DNA from: Microbacterium aurantiacum
Lineage (GTDB): Bacteria; Actinomycetota; Actinomycetes; Actinomycetales; Microbacteriaceae
Direction of reading: 5' to 3'
Assembly (NCBI RefSeq): GCF_002872075.1
Contig: NZ_PGGU01000002.1
Span: 62,001-126,000, forward strand
Length of the DNA: 64,000 nucleotides
Position numbers and translations under genes: made by a program. Shown here piece by piece: positions 8,998 through 23,400 of the stretch. Every line of letters starts with the position of its first letter. The stretch's first letter is position 1. Under the pieces are notes generated by a model, which saw only the letters and a list, made by a program, of their open reading frames with translations, made no database searches and was not told the DNA's origin.

Positions 8998-9011
8998 GTA
9001 AGCGTTCTTAC
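8998..9011. promoter_or_regulatory. Second palindrome upstream of the lyase operon
   Basis: GTAAGCGTTCTTAC is an inverted repeat with five-base arms, 57 bases upstream of the lyase start and about 44 bases (centre to centre) from the operator at 9041. The size and CG-containing centre resemble LacI-family sites. It could be an auxiliary operator or a site for another regulator. Confidence 0.5.
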
Positions 9012-9040
9012 CATTCAGTAGCGTGCCGCACCAGAGTATC

Positions 9041-9056
9041 TGGCAAACGGTTGCCA
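9041..9056. promoter_or_regulatory. LacI-type operator upstream of the lyase operon
   Basis: TGGCAAACGGTTGCCA is identical over 16 bases (17 with the following T) to the site between uxuB and uxaC. It lies 100 bases upstream of the 1129-residue lyase start. It ties extracellular depolymerisation to uronate catabolism under one regulator. Confidence 0.85.
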
Positions 9057-9157
9057 TTCAATGGAGAAAATCAACTGCACCCCGAACACTCCGAACGATG
9101 ACAGCCGGGCACGCCGAGGGCGCGGCGGAGAAGGCGCGAAGAAGACGCGCAGGCCGC

Positions 9158-9913
9158 TCAGACCAGGTACCCGCGCAGGGTCGCCGCTTCGGCGGCGAGG
9201 AGATCGGGATCGGCGTCGGGGATGAACTCGAGCAAGGCGTCGCGGGGAGGGCGCTCGGCGGCGGATGCTGCCGCGAAGAAGCGGCTCCACAGTTCGTCCC
9301 GCGCACGCAACGGCAGCCGCTCCTTCGCCGGCCACCACGAGAAGACGTGCACGGCGCTCGTGTGCGCGGCGATCGCGCGGTACTCAGCGAGCGCGACGTC
9401 ATCGGGCGCGGCGACGGTCGGCTGCCAATAGGTGGTGAGCGCGGGGCTGCTGACGTCTGCCAGCAGCTGCAGGGTCGTCGGCGCTGTGTCGGCGAGGGTG
9501 CCGGAGTGGAACTCGAGCGCCAAGCCGATCCCCCGCGCGGAGGCCTCGGACACTGCCGACCGGAGCCTGTCGACCGTGCCGGCGAGATCCTCGACGGTCG
9601 CCTCCGCGGAGCCGACGGACCCGGCCCAGACCCGCACCCGGTCGGCGCCGAGAGCCTCCGCGCTGTCGAGGATCGGCGTGAGCTCCTCCCCGGCGCCCGC
9701 TCGGAAGTAGGAGCCGTACGAGCAGACCGCGAGCCCGGCATCCGCCGTCGCACGCGCGACCTGCGCCGCCCGCACGGTGTCTCCCGGCGGCACGTGCACG
9801 TCGCCGCCCCACTCGATGACCTCGAGTCCGGCATCAGCGGCCAGCATGACGATCCGCTCGGGGCTGAGCTCGCGGAACGTCACAGAGCACAGCCCCGGCC
9901 TGATCGTGGTCAT
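9158..9913 (-). CDS. Sugar phosphate isomerase/epimerase family TIM-barrel protein
   Basis: Cytosolic 251-residue protein of the xylose-isomerase-like TIM-barrel superfamily (AP-endonuclease-2 type). The opening RPGLCSVTFRELSPERIVMLAADAGLEVIEWGGDVHVPPGD and the later LALEFHSGTLADT and AVHVFSWWP blocks place conserved Glu/His residues at strand ends, as expected for a divalent metal site. It is the last gene of a four-gene operon with a Gfo/Idh/MocA oxidoreductase, a DUF993-like aldolase and a second isomerase, separated from the latter by 12 bases. The substrate is unknown; relatives act on inososes, keto-sugars or hydroxypyruvate. Confidence 0.8.
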   Translation of the reverse strand: MTTIRPGLCSVTFRELSPERIVMLAADAGLEVIEWGGDVHVPPGDTVRAAQVARATADAGLAVCSYGSYFRAGAGEELTPILDSAEALGADRVRVWAGSVGSAEATVEDLAGTVDRLRSAVSEASARGIGLALEFHSGTLADTAPTTLQLLADVSSPALTTYWQPTVAAPDDVALAEYRAIAAHTSAVHVFSWWPAKERLPLRARDELWSRFFAAASAAERPPRDALLEFIPDADPDLLAAEAATLRGYLV

Positions 9914-9925
9914 GGATCCATCCTG

Positions 9926-10792
9926 TCAGGGCAGGTGCGGGGAGACCGCGGCACCGAAGGCCTCGGCGGTGCGACGGACGACATCGGCCGGAGCATCCGC
10001 CCAGATGTCGGCGTTGAAGATCTCCACCTCGATGTCGCGGTCGTAGCCCGTCTCGATCACGGCGCGCGTGAGCGCACCGAAGTCGATGACGCCGTCGCCC
10101 ATGTAGTGCCGGGACAGCAGCACGTCCGCGGCCAGCGGCGTCTTCCAGTCGCACACCTGGTAGGTGGCGATGCGCCCCTCGCGGCCGGCTCGGGCGATCT
10201 GTTCGAGCACCTGCGGGTCCCACCAGACGTGGAAGGTGTCGACGGCGGCGCCGACCACATCGGCGTCGAAGTCGGCGGCGATGTCGAGCGCCTGACCGAG
10301 CGTCGAGACGACGGCGCGGTCGGACGCGTACATCGGATGCAGCGGCTCGATCGCGAGCGTCACCCCGGCCGCCTTCGCATCCGGTGCGAGCGCGCCGATC
10401 GCGTCGCGCACGCGCTCACGTGCGCCGACGAGATCCCGTGACCCGGCCGGTAGCCCGCCCGCGACGAGCACGAGCACTGCTGTGGAGCCTTCGGCCCCCG
10501 CTGCGGCGAGCGTCGCGGTCTCCTCGATCGCCTGGCGGTTGTCTTCGAGCGCAGCATCCCGTTCCGGTCCGTGCGGCAGCGTGAAGAACCCACCGCGGCA
10601 GTGCGTGGAGAATCGCAGACCGGAATCCGACAGCATCCGGGCGGCGATGTCGAGGCCGACCTCGTTCACCGGCTCGCGCCAGAGTCCGATCGACTGCACG
10701 CCGGCCCCGGCCGTGACCTGCAACGCCGTCGCCAAGTCGGCGTACTTGATGGTGGCCTGGTTGATGGACAGGCGGGGGTCGACAGCGGTCAT
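9926..10792 (-). CDS. Sugar phosphate isomerase/epimerase family TIM-barrel protein
   Basis: A second xylose-isomerase-like TIM barrel, 288 residues, in the same operon. Visible family marks are LSINQATIKYADLATAL at the N-terminus, LAIEPLHPMYASDRAVV (metal-binding Glu), VGAAVDTFHVWWDP (Asp/His at a barrel strand end) and IEVEIFNADIWA near the C-terminus. Its ATG overlaps the stop of the DUF993-like gene in an ATGA junction, so translation is coupled. Having two different isomerase-fold enzymes in one operon suggests consecutive steps on one sugar derivative. The chemistry is not predictable from the sequence alone. Confidence 0.82.
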   Translation of the reverse strand: MTAVDPRLSINQATIKYADLATALQVTAGAGVQSIGLWREPVNEVGLDIAARMLSDSGLRFSTHCRGGFFTLPHGPERDAALEDNRQAIEETATLAAAGAEGSTAVLVLVAGGLPAGSRDLVGARERVRDAIGALAPDAKAAGVTLAIEPLHPMYASDRAVVSTLGQALDIAADFDADVVGAAVDTFHVWWDPQVLEQIARAGREGRIATYQVCDWKTPLAADVLLSRHYMGDGVIDFGALTRAVIETGYDRDIEVEIFNADIWADAPADVVRRTAEAFGAAVSPHLP

Positions 10793-11961
10793 GCCTCGAC
10801 TCCGTTCAGGCGCAGCATCCCGTGCCAGCGCTCGAGCGCGAGCTCGGGATCCTCGAGGGCGAGCGAGGCGTTCGCCAGCTCGACGATGCGGCTCAGGTGC
10901 GGCAGGCTGCGCGCCGAGTGCAGGCCGCCGACCATCTGGAACGCCGGCTGGTGCCCGTTCAGCCAGGAGAGGAACGCGACACCGGTCTTGTAGTAGAACG
11001 TGGGCGCCGCGAACACCTGACGACTGAGCTCCTCCGTCGGCCCGAGGATCTCCAGGTAGCGCGCCGGATCACCCGCATCGAGCGCCTGGATCGCCGCCGA
11101 GGCCACCGGGGTGATCGCCGCGAACGCACCCAGGAGAGCGTCGGAGTGGTTGTCTCCCTGCCCGACCGTATCGCCGCCGATCAACGACACGTAGTTGAAG
11201 TCGTCGCCGGTGAACATGCGCACGCCGTCCGGCAGCTGCGCCCGCACCGAGATCTCGGACTCGGCGTTCAGGAGGCTCATCTTCACACCGGCGACCTTGT
11301 CCGGGTTCTCGCCGATGATGTCGAGCAGCACCGCGGATGCCGTCTGCCAGTCGTCTGCTCCGAAGTATCCGGCGAGCTCCGGGTCGAACGCCGTGCCCAG
11401 CCAGTGCAGCACCACGGGGACCGTTGCTGACGAGAGCACCTCGCGGTACACACGGCGGTAGTCCGCGGCATCCTGAGCGACCCGGGCGAGATGGCGGGAG
11501 GCCATCAGGACGGGACCCGCCCCCTGCTCCTCGGTGAAGTGCAGCTGCTCCTTGTAGGCGTCGATCACCTGATCGAGCGGGATGCGGGAGTCGAGGACGT
11601 GGTCGGTGTTCACGCCGACCACGACCGAGCCCCCCTCCTCGCGCGCCACCTCGGCGCTGCGGGAGATCAGCTCGCGAGTGGCCTCGGCATCCAGCCCCAT
11701 GTTGCGCTGCGCGGTGTCCATCGCGTCGGCGACCCCGAGACCCCAGGAGTACACGTTGCGGCGAAACGCGAGCGTGGCGTCCCAGTCGATGTCGGCGGGC
11801 TGCCCCGGCGTGTTGTCGGCGGAGACGCGTGGCACGACGTGCGCGGCGGCGTAGGCGACCCGGCTCTGCAGGGGCGCCGACGGACGCCCGTAGGCGCCCG
11901 CATCGTTGAGGGCGGCATCCGACAGAGAACCGTCCGCGGCGAGAAGCGTCAGCGCTGCCAT
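10789..11961 (-). CDS. DUF993-like, dihydrodipicolinate synthase-type aldolase
   Basis: Cytosolic 390-residue protein resembling the DUF993 family, distant relatives of the class I aldolase superfamily of dihydrodipicolinate synthase and N-acetylneuraminate lyase. Blocks such as VVVGVNTDHVLDSRIPLDQVIDAYKEQL, VPVVLHWLGTAFDPEL and DKVAGVKMSLLNAE are visible; Lys227 in the last is a plausible Schiff-base lysine by position. The frame is open far upstream across the oxidoreductase. The ATG at 11961 is chosen because it overlaps the oxidoreductase stop as TGATG and starts with a typical MAALTLLAADG. No reaction is established that I know of. Operon context suggests a retro-aldol cleavage of an oxidised, isomerised sugar. 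Confidence 0.78.
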   Translation of the reverse strand: MAALTLLAADGSLSDAALNDAGAYGRPSAPLQSRVAYAAAHVVPRVSADNTPGQPADIDWDATLAFRRNVYSWGLGVADAMDTAQRNMGLDAEATRELISRSAEVAREEGGSVVVGVNTDHVLDSRIPLDQVIDAYKEQLHFTEEQGAGPVLMASRHLARVAQDAADYRRVYREVLSSATVPVVLHWLGTAFDPELAGYFGADDWQTASAVLLDIIGENPDKVAGVKMSLLNAESEISVRAQLPDGVRMFTGDDFNYVSLIGGDTVGQGDNHSDALLGAFAAITPVASAAIQALDAGDPARYLEILGPTEELSRQVFAAPTFYYKTGVAFLSWLNGHQPAFQMVGGLHSARSLPHLSRIVELANASLALEDPELALERWHGMLRLNGVEA

Positions 11962-13166
11962 CAGAGCGAGAGCTTCTCGATGGCGACCTTGCGTCCTTCG
12001 GCACTGGAGATGAGACCGGCCTCGGCGAACTGCACGCCCTTGGCGCCCGCGAGCAGGTCGAAGGGGTAGTCGGTGCCGAGCACGTAGGACTCCAGGTACT
12101 CCTCCCACTGCTGACGGAACCCATTGAGGAAGACGTCGTTCGTCGGCACGTTCTGCCAGTCGGCGTCGTAGTCGCGGGTGTCTTCGAGGTCGGGGTTCCA
12201 GACCGGCTTCGGGGTGGCGTTGCGCGGCTGGATCTTCGCGCCGAACAGGCCGACGACCGCCGAGCCATGGGTGCCGTCGACCTGGAACTCGACCAGCTCG
12301 TCGCGGTTCACCCGGACGGTCCAGCTCGAGTTGATCTCGGCGACGATACCGCCCTCGAGCTCGAAGATCCCGTAAGCGGCGTCTTCGGCGGTGGCGGTGT
12401 ACTTGTCGCCGTTCTCGTCCCAGCGCTCGGGGATGTGGATCGCCGCCTGGGCATAGACGCTCTTCACCTCGCCGAACAGGTTCTCCAGCACGTAGTTCCA
12501 GTGCGGGAACATGTCCGAGATGATGCCGCCGCCGTCTTCTGCGCGGTAGTTCCAGCTCGGGCGCTGCGCCGGCTGCCAGTCGCCCTCGAACACCCAGTAG
12601 CCGAACTCGCCGCGCACCGAGAGGATGCGCCCGAAGAAGCCCGAGTCGATGAGGCGCTTGAGCTTCTGCAGCCCGGGCAGGTAGAGCTTGTCGTGCACGA
12701 CGCCGGTCTTGACGCCGGCCTCCTGAGCGAGGCGGGCCAGCTCGAGCGCCTCCTCGAGAGACTCGGCGGTCGGCTTCTCGGTGTAGATCGCCTTGCCTGC
12801 GGCGATCGCCTTGCGAATGGCGGATGCGCGTGCCTTCGTCACCAGGAAGTCGGCGTAGATCTCCCATTTCGGGTCGGCCAGCGCCGCGTCGAGGTCGGTC
12901 GTGTAATCCTCGATGCCGTGAAGCGCGGCGAGTTCGGCCAGCTTCTGCTCATTGCGGCCGACGAGGATGGGCTTCACCGTGACGCGGGTGCCGTCGGAGA
13001 GCTCGATGCCGCCCTGATCACGGATCGCGAGGATCGAGCGCACCAGGTGCTGCCGGTAGCCCATGCGTCCGGAGACGCCGTTCATGATGATCCCGATCTC
13101 GCGCACCTTCGCGTGGGAGAGCTCTGTGGCGGGTGCGTCCAGGGTGGTCGTGTCTGACACTGTCAT
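11961..13166 (-). CDS. Gfo/Idh/MocA family oxidoreductase
   Basis: NAD(P)-dependent dehydrogenase of 401 residues, first gene of the four-gene operon. The N-terminal Rossmann fold (VREIGIIMNGVSGRMGYRQHL) is followed by the family signature EKPTAES (Glu130-Lys131-Pro132). A C-terminal sugar-binding domain contains GGGIISDMFPHWNYVLENLFG, where the conserved Asp/His pair for hydride transfer is expected. The start at 13166 has AAGGA close upstream; an ATG at 13184 is possible. It shares closest wording with dehydrogenases found beside DUF993 proteins rather than with inositol dehydrogenase. A 3-keto-sugar or similar oxidation is a reasonable guess. Confidence 0.85.
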   Translation of the reverse strand: MTVSDTTTLDAPATELSHAKVREIGIIMNGVSGRMGYRQHLVRSILAIRDQGGIELSDGTRVTVKPILVGRNEQKLAELAALHGIEDYTTDLDAALADPKWEIYADFLVTKARASAIRKAIAAGKAIYTEKPTAESLEEALELARLAQEAGVKTGVVHDKLYLPGLQKLKRLIDSGFFGRILSVRGEFGYWVFEGDWQPAQRPSWNYRAEDGGGIISDMFPHWNYVLENLFGEVKSVYAQAAIHIPERWDENGDKYTATAEDAAYGIFELEGGIVAEINSSWTVRVNRDELVEFQVDGTHGSAVVGLFGAKIQPRNATPKPVWNPDLEDTRDYDADWQNVPTNDVFLNGFRQQWEEYLESYVLGTDYPFDLLAGAKGVQFAEAGLISSAEGRKVAIEKLSL

Positions 13167-13196
13167 TCCTTCTGCTCGGCTCATCCTCGAAAATCG

Positions 13197-13210
13197 GGTA
13201 AGCGCTTTCC
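13197..13210. promoter_or_regulatory. LacI/cre-like operator upstream of the oxidoreductase operon
   Basis: GGTAAGCGCTTTCC is a near-perfect palindrome with a central GCGC, typical of LacI-family operators. It is 31 bases upstream of the oxidoreductase start. A related palindrome, GAAGCGCTTC, lies at 13309-13318 towards the GH12 gene. Confidence 0.65.
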
Positions 13211-13308
13211 AGTTGCGTTCATCCTGACACCGGACGGCGCGTTCCGCAAGTACCGGATGGAGCGCCCCTGCGCTCGCACTTGAGAAGAACCGTTGTCCCG
13301 TATGCGCG

Positions 13309-13318
13309 GAAGCGCTTC
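13309..13318. promoter_or_regulatory. Second GCGC-centred palindrome, upstream of GH12
   Basis: GAAGCGCTTC is a perfect 10-base palindrome sharing AAGCGCTT with the site at 13197 except for one end base. It is about 125 bases upstream of the glucanase start. The rest of the 275-base gap shows no other clear structure. Confidence 0.5.
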
Positions 13319-13441
13319 GACGAATATCGGTCAAACCCTGGACTTTCCGGAAAGTCCGCCCCCATCATGGGCTTCACCGCTATCTCAGCGGATCTCGTCG
13401 GGCCAATGGCGGCTCGGCGAAACGTGATTGAAAGGACAGAG

Positions 13442-14248
13442 ATGCCTCAGAGTCGAAACGCATCGATCCGACACAGGATCACCGGCACCGTCGCCGCGCT
13501 GTGCCTCGCCGTGGTCCCGGTCGTGGGTTCTGCTGCGCCCGCTCAGGCCGCCAGCACCTGCGCGAGCGGCGGCAACATCGCGATGGGCAAGTACTACGTC
13601 GTCAACAACCTCTGGGGGAACGGGTCCGGCTCCGGATGGCAGTGCGTATGGGACAACTGGCAGTCCGGCGACACGGCCGGTTGGGGCACCAACTGGCAGT
13701 GGAGCGGGCAGTCCAACTCGGTGAAGAGCTACTCGAGCATCATCCTCGGCTGGCACTGGGGGTGGCAGCGTCCGGGCACCGAGCTCCCGGTCCGGCTGAG
13801 CGCGAACCGCAGCATCCCGACCACCTGGAGCTACGAGGTCACCGGCTCGGGCACGATGAACGTCGCCTACGACCTCTGGCTGCACAACGAGTCGAACCCC
13901 GGGGCATCGAGCGGTCCCAGCGACGAGATCATGATCTGGCCGTACAAGTCGGGTGGGGCGGGCCCCGCCGGCACACTCCAGGCGAACGTCAACATCGGCG
14001 GCGGGAACTGGGACCTGTACCGCGGCTGGATCGACGCGGGCAACGGCACCGGATGGAACGTCTTCTCATTCGTCCGCACGTCGAACACCACCTCGGTGAA
14101 CTTCAATCTGCGCGACTTCACCGGCAATCTCGTGAACCGAGGGTGGCTCAGCAGCAACAAGTACCTCACCAGCGTCCAGGCTGGCACTGAGGTCTTCACC
14201 GGCAACGGCCAGCTGAACACGCACAGCTACTGGGTCGACGTCCAGTAG
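13442..14248 (+). CDS. Secreted GH12 endoglucanase / xyloglucanase
   Basis: Secreted beta-glucan endohydrolase of 268 residues, the family's usual size. A signal peptide (about 1-37, ending AQA) precedes a single beta-jelly-roll domain. GH12 marks are KYYVVNNLWG, the SDEIMIWPY strand with the expected nucleophile Glu162, and VQAGTEVFTG with the expected acid/base Glu250; the WHWGWQ aromatic strip suits a long beta-glucan cleft. The start at 13442 has GAAAGGA upstream; an upstream in-frame extension lacks a signal. It is divergent from the DUF993 operon and shares GCGC palindromes with it, so products may feed that operon. Cellulose, mixed-linkage glucan and xyloglucan cannot be separated by sequence. 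Confidence 0.9.
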   Translation: MPQSRNASIRHRITGTVAALCLAVVPVVGSAAPAQAASTCASGGNIAMGKYYVVNNLWGNGSGSGWQCVWDNWQSGDTAGWGTNWQWSGQSNSVKSYSSIILGWHWGWQRPGTELPVRLSANRSIPTTWSYEVTGSGTMNVAYDLWLHNESNPGASSGPSDEIMIWPYKSGGAGPAGTLQANVNIGGGNWDLYRGWIDAGNGTGWNVFSFVRTSNTTSVNFNLRDFTGNLVNRGWLSSNKYLTSVQAGTEVFTGNGQLNTHSYWVDVQ

Positions 14249-14258
14249 TCGGCGAGGC

Positions 14259-14291
14259 GGTGAGCGGTCATCGTCGCGATGACCGCTCACC
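14259..14291. terminator. Bidirectional hairpin between GH12 and beta-galactosidase
   Basis: GGTGAGCGGTCATCG pairs perfectly with CGATGACCGCTCACC around a TCG loop, a 15-base stem. It lies between two convergent stop codons. There is no strong T-run, which is common for high-GC terminators. Confidence 0.8.
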
Positions 14292-14300
14292 GTGGTGCGA

Positions 14301-19592
<5,292 letters not shown>

Positions 19593-19599
<7 letters not shown>

Positions 19600-20495
19600 G
19601 CACCTACACGATCACCGTCCCGACGGACAAGAAGGGCCGTCACCTCGACCGCCGTCAAGCCGAACGGCGCCGACGAGCACGATTCAAGCGCACGCTGCTC
19701 CCGACCACGCTGCTCTGGGCGCTCGCGATCCTCATGCTGTTCCCCCTGCTGTGGTTCCTGCTGTCCTCCTTCAAGCCGGGCGGTGAGCTCTTCACCTATC
19801 CGCTCTCCTTCCTCCCCCGGGAATGGACGCTCGATGGCTACGCGGCCGCGCTGGAGCGCATCGACTTCGCGCAATACCTGCTGAACACCACGATCGTCGC
19901 AACGGTGACCACCGTCCTGACCGTGGCTCTGTGCGCCACGACCGGCTATGCGCTGGCGAAGTACAAGAACCCCTGGCTGAGCGTGCTCGGCCTCTGCATC
20001 CTGTCGATGACGATGCTCCCCGGCGAAGTCATCCTGAACCCGATGTTCATCGTGGTGCGGGACCTGGGGCTGTACAACTCGCTGTGGGGCGTGATCATCC
20101 CGTCGATCATCACCCCGACCGGCGTGTTCATGTTCCGGCAGTTCTTCGTCACGATCCCCGACGAGCTGATGCAGGCGGCCCGGATCGACGGCGCGAGCGA
20201 GTACGGGATCTTCTTCCGCATCATGCTCCCCCTCGCCCGGCCGATCATGCTGACGCTGGCGATCGTTTCGTTCCAGTGGCGCTGGAACGACTACATCTTC
20301 CCGCTCATCATCCTCGGCGACCCGGAGAAGTTCACGCTGCAGATCGCACTGCGCGCACTCGTCGGCGCGGAGAACATCGACTGGACCGTCCTGCTCGCGG
20401 CGTCCGTGCTGTCGATGCTCCCCCTGATCGCTCTGTACCTTGTGTTCCAGCGTTACATCACCTCGTCGAACATCAACACCGGACTCAAGGACTGA
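19593..20495 (+). CDS. ABC sugar permease (MalG-type)
   Basis: Partner permease of 300 residues. The ATG at 19593 lies inside the end of the first permease and has GAAGGAG upstream; longer upstream readings are antisense-free but not protein-like. After a basic N-terminus come about six membrane helices, starting TLLWALAILMLFPLLWFLLSSFKPG. The EAA loop is LMQAARIDGASEYGIFFRIMLPLARP. The C-terminus ITSSNINTGLKD is characteristic of MalG-like subunits. Its stop overlaps the alpha-mannosidase start as TGATG. Confidence 0.93.
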
Positions 20496-23400
20496 TGCTG
20501 TCCCACCCACGACTCGTCCTGGAACGCGCCGATCGGTTCGTCCAGGAGTATCTCGCCGCCGGCGTCGTCGCAGACCGCCGGCCGGTCCGAGTGAGCGCAT
20601 GGGAGGTTCCCGGCACCCCCGGTCGCCCGGGCGAACCCGCCTCGTTCGCCCGGGCCGCGGAGGCGACGTTCACCGCGATCGCCGCCGGTGACGCGTGGGG
20701 GCGAGCCTGGGGTACGACGTGGTTCACGGTCGAGGGTGAAGTGCCGTCCGCGTGGGCCGGCCGCACCGGGCGGATCGAGCTGTCGCTCGACCTGGGCTTC
20801 AACCAGGCCAAACCCGGATTCCAGTGCGAAGGCCTGGTGCGCACCGCGGACGGCGTTGCGGTGAAGGGCCTCGAGCCGCGCAATCACCACGTCCCCCTCA
20901 CGCAGACGCCCGGCGAGTCCTTCCGCCTGTACGTGGAAGGCGCCTCGAATCCCGACCTCTCCGGCGGCGACGATTTCAAGAGCGGGACGGCCTTCGCGCC
21001 GACCGCGCTGGGCGACCCGGCCACGGCGGGCGCGGCCCCGATGTATCGCCTCGGCGCGTTCGAGGTGCGCCTCATCGATCACGCCGTCGAGCAGCTCCAA
21101 CGCGAGATCACCGTGCTGTGCGGGCTGGCCCGGGAACTCGTCGACAGCGATCCACGCCGTGCCCGCATCCTCGACGGCGTCGAACGAGCCCTGTATCTCA
21201 TCGACCCGGACGCACCGGAACGCGATGCCGCCACCGCCAGCGAGTTCCTGCGCCCTCTGCTCGACTCCCCCGCCGCTGCCTCGGCGCACCGCATCGTCGC
21301 GACCGGACACGCGCACATCGACTCGGCGTGGCTGTGGCCGAGCCGCGAGACCGTGCGCAAGATCACCCGGACGTACGCCAACGTCGTCGACCTGCTCGAC
21401 CGCGATCCCGAGGCGGTGTTCGTCAGCTCATCGGCTCAGCATTTCGCCTGGGTGCGTGACAACGATCCGCGTCTGTTCGCGAGGGTGAAGGAGCACGTCG
21501 CCGGCGGCCGGTTCATCCCGGTGGGCAACATGTGGGTCGAATCCGACGTGAACATGCCCTCCGGCGAGTCGATCGCCCGGCAGCTCCTGTACGGCACCCG
21601 CCTGTTCGAGGAGGAGTTCGGTGCACGCAGCGACGTGGGCTGGCTGCCCGACTCGTTCGGGTTCCCCGCCTCCCTTCCGCAGCTTCTGCGCGGCGCTGGC
21701 CTGCGCTGGTTCTTCACTCAGAAGATGTGCTGGAACGACGCCGACACGATGCCGCACCACTCGTTCCAGTGGGAGGGACTGGATGGAAGTCGCATCTTCA
21801 CCCACTTCCCGCCGAACAACACCTACAGCGGCGATCTTCGCCCCACCGAACTCGCTCGCAGCGTGCGCAATTTCGCCGACCACGACGGTGCGAGCACTTC
21901 GCTGATGCCGTTCGGCTTCGGCGACGGCGGCGGCGGCCCCACCCGGGAGATGATGGCCGACCTGCGGCTGCAGGCCGACCTCGAGGGGTCTCCCCGCGTG
22001 CGCGTCGGCACGCCTCGGGAGTTCTTCGTCGACGCCGAACAGGAGTACCGGTCACCGCCGGTGTGGTCCGGTGAGATGTACCTGGAGTTCCACCGCGGCA
22101 TCTACACGTCGCAGTCACGGACGAAGCGCGGCAATCGCCGCAACGAATGGCTGCTCGTCGAGGCCGAGCTGTGGTGCTCCATGGCGACACTCATTCGCGG
22201 TGCCGACTACCCGCATGAAGAGCTGGATGCTCTCTGGCGCGAGGTTCTCCTCCTGCAGTTCCACGACATCCTGCCCGGGAGCGCGATCGCCTGGGTGCAT
22301 CGCGAAGCCGAGGAATCGCACGCGCGCACCACCGCGCGCCTCGAAGGCATCGTCGAAGAGGCGCTGCGCCGGCTCGTCGGCGTCGGGGACCGTCCGATCG
22401 CGATGAACGCGGCCCCCTTCGCCTCGTCGGGGATCGACGCGCTCGGTGGCGGTGAGGCGGATGCCGCCGCTCCGGTCGTCGGTACGGCGCTCGATGACGG
22501 GTCCATCAGATTCTCCTCCGATGCGCTGACGGTCGTCGTGGGCGCGGACGGCACGCTGCACAGCGTGGTGGACCGCACCGCGCGGCGGGAGCTCATCCCC
22601 CATGGCATGCGCGCGAACCTCCTGCAGATCCACGTCGATGCGCCGGCGAAATGGGATGCGTGGGAGCTCGACAGGTCGTACCGGCTGTCGGTCGAGGATC
22701 TCGACGCGGGCACCGTCTCGCTCACCGGAGAGGGCGAAGCCCACGTGGTGCGCGAGTTCGGCACCAGCCGCATCGAACAGTGGATCGGCATCGACCCCCA
22801 GGGCGGCGGCGTCCGCATCCGCACGCGTGTCGACTGGCACGAGAGACACCGGCTGCTCAAACTGGCGTTCCCGCTCGACGTGCACGCGCCGGATGCCTCG
22901 TACGAGACGCAGTTCGGTCATGTCCGCCGCCCCGTGCACACGAACACCTCCTGGGACGAAGCCCGCTACGAGGTCTGCGCGCACCGCTGGGTGCACGTCG
23001 GAGAGCCCGGATTCGGTGTCGCGATCGTCAACGACGGTCTCTACGGGCACGATGTGACCCGCGAGAGCGTCGACGGGCGCGTGGTGACCGTCGTTCGGCA
23101 GTCGCTGCTGCGGGCGCCGACGTTCCCCGACCCGGATGCCGACCAAGGCGTGCACGAGTTCGTATCGGTGCTCGCCCCCGCAGCGACCACCGGTGACGCT
23201 GCCCGCTGGGGGGCGATCGTGGGCACGCCGCTGCGCACCGTGACGGGGGCCGTCGCTCCCGCACCGCTCGTGCGCACGGACCCCGGCGCGTCTGTCGTCA
23301 TCTCCGCCGTCAAGCTCGCCGCTGACCGCAGCGGAGACCTGATCGTCCGCCTCTATGAGCAACGCGGCTCGCGCGCCACCACCGCGCTGCATCTGAACAT

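Noticed and set aside
5741-8998. A 1085-codon open frame on the plus strand opposite the large beta-helix gene.
   Set aside because: It mirrors codon bias of the minus-strand gene in very GC-rich DNA, has Arg/Val-rich low-complexity composition and no family motif, while the minus strand has signal peptide, domains and a ribosome-binding site.
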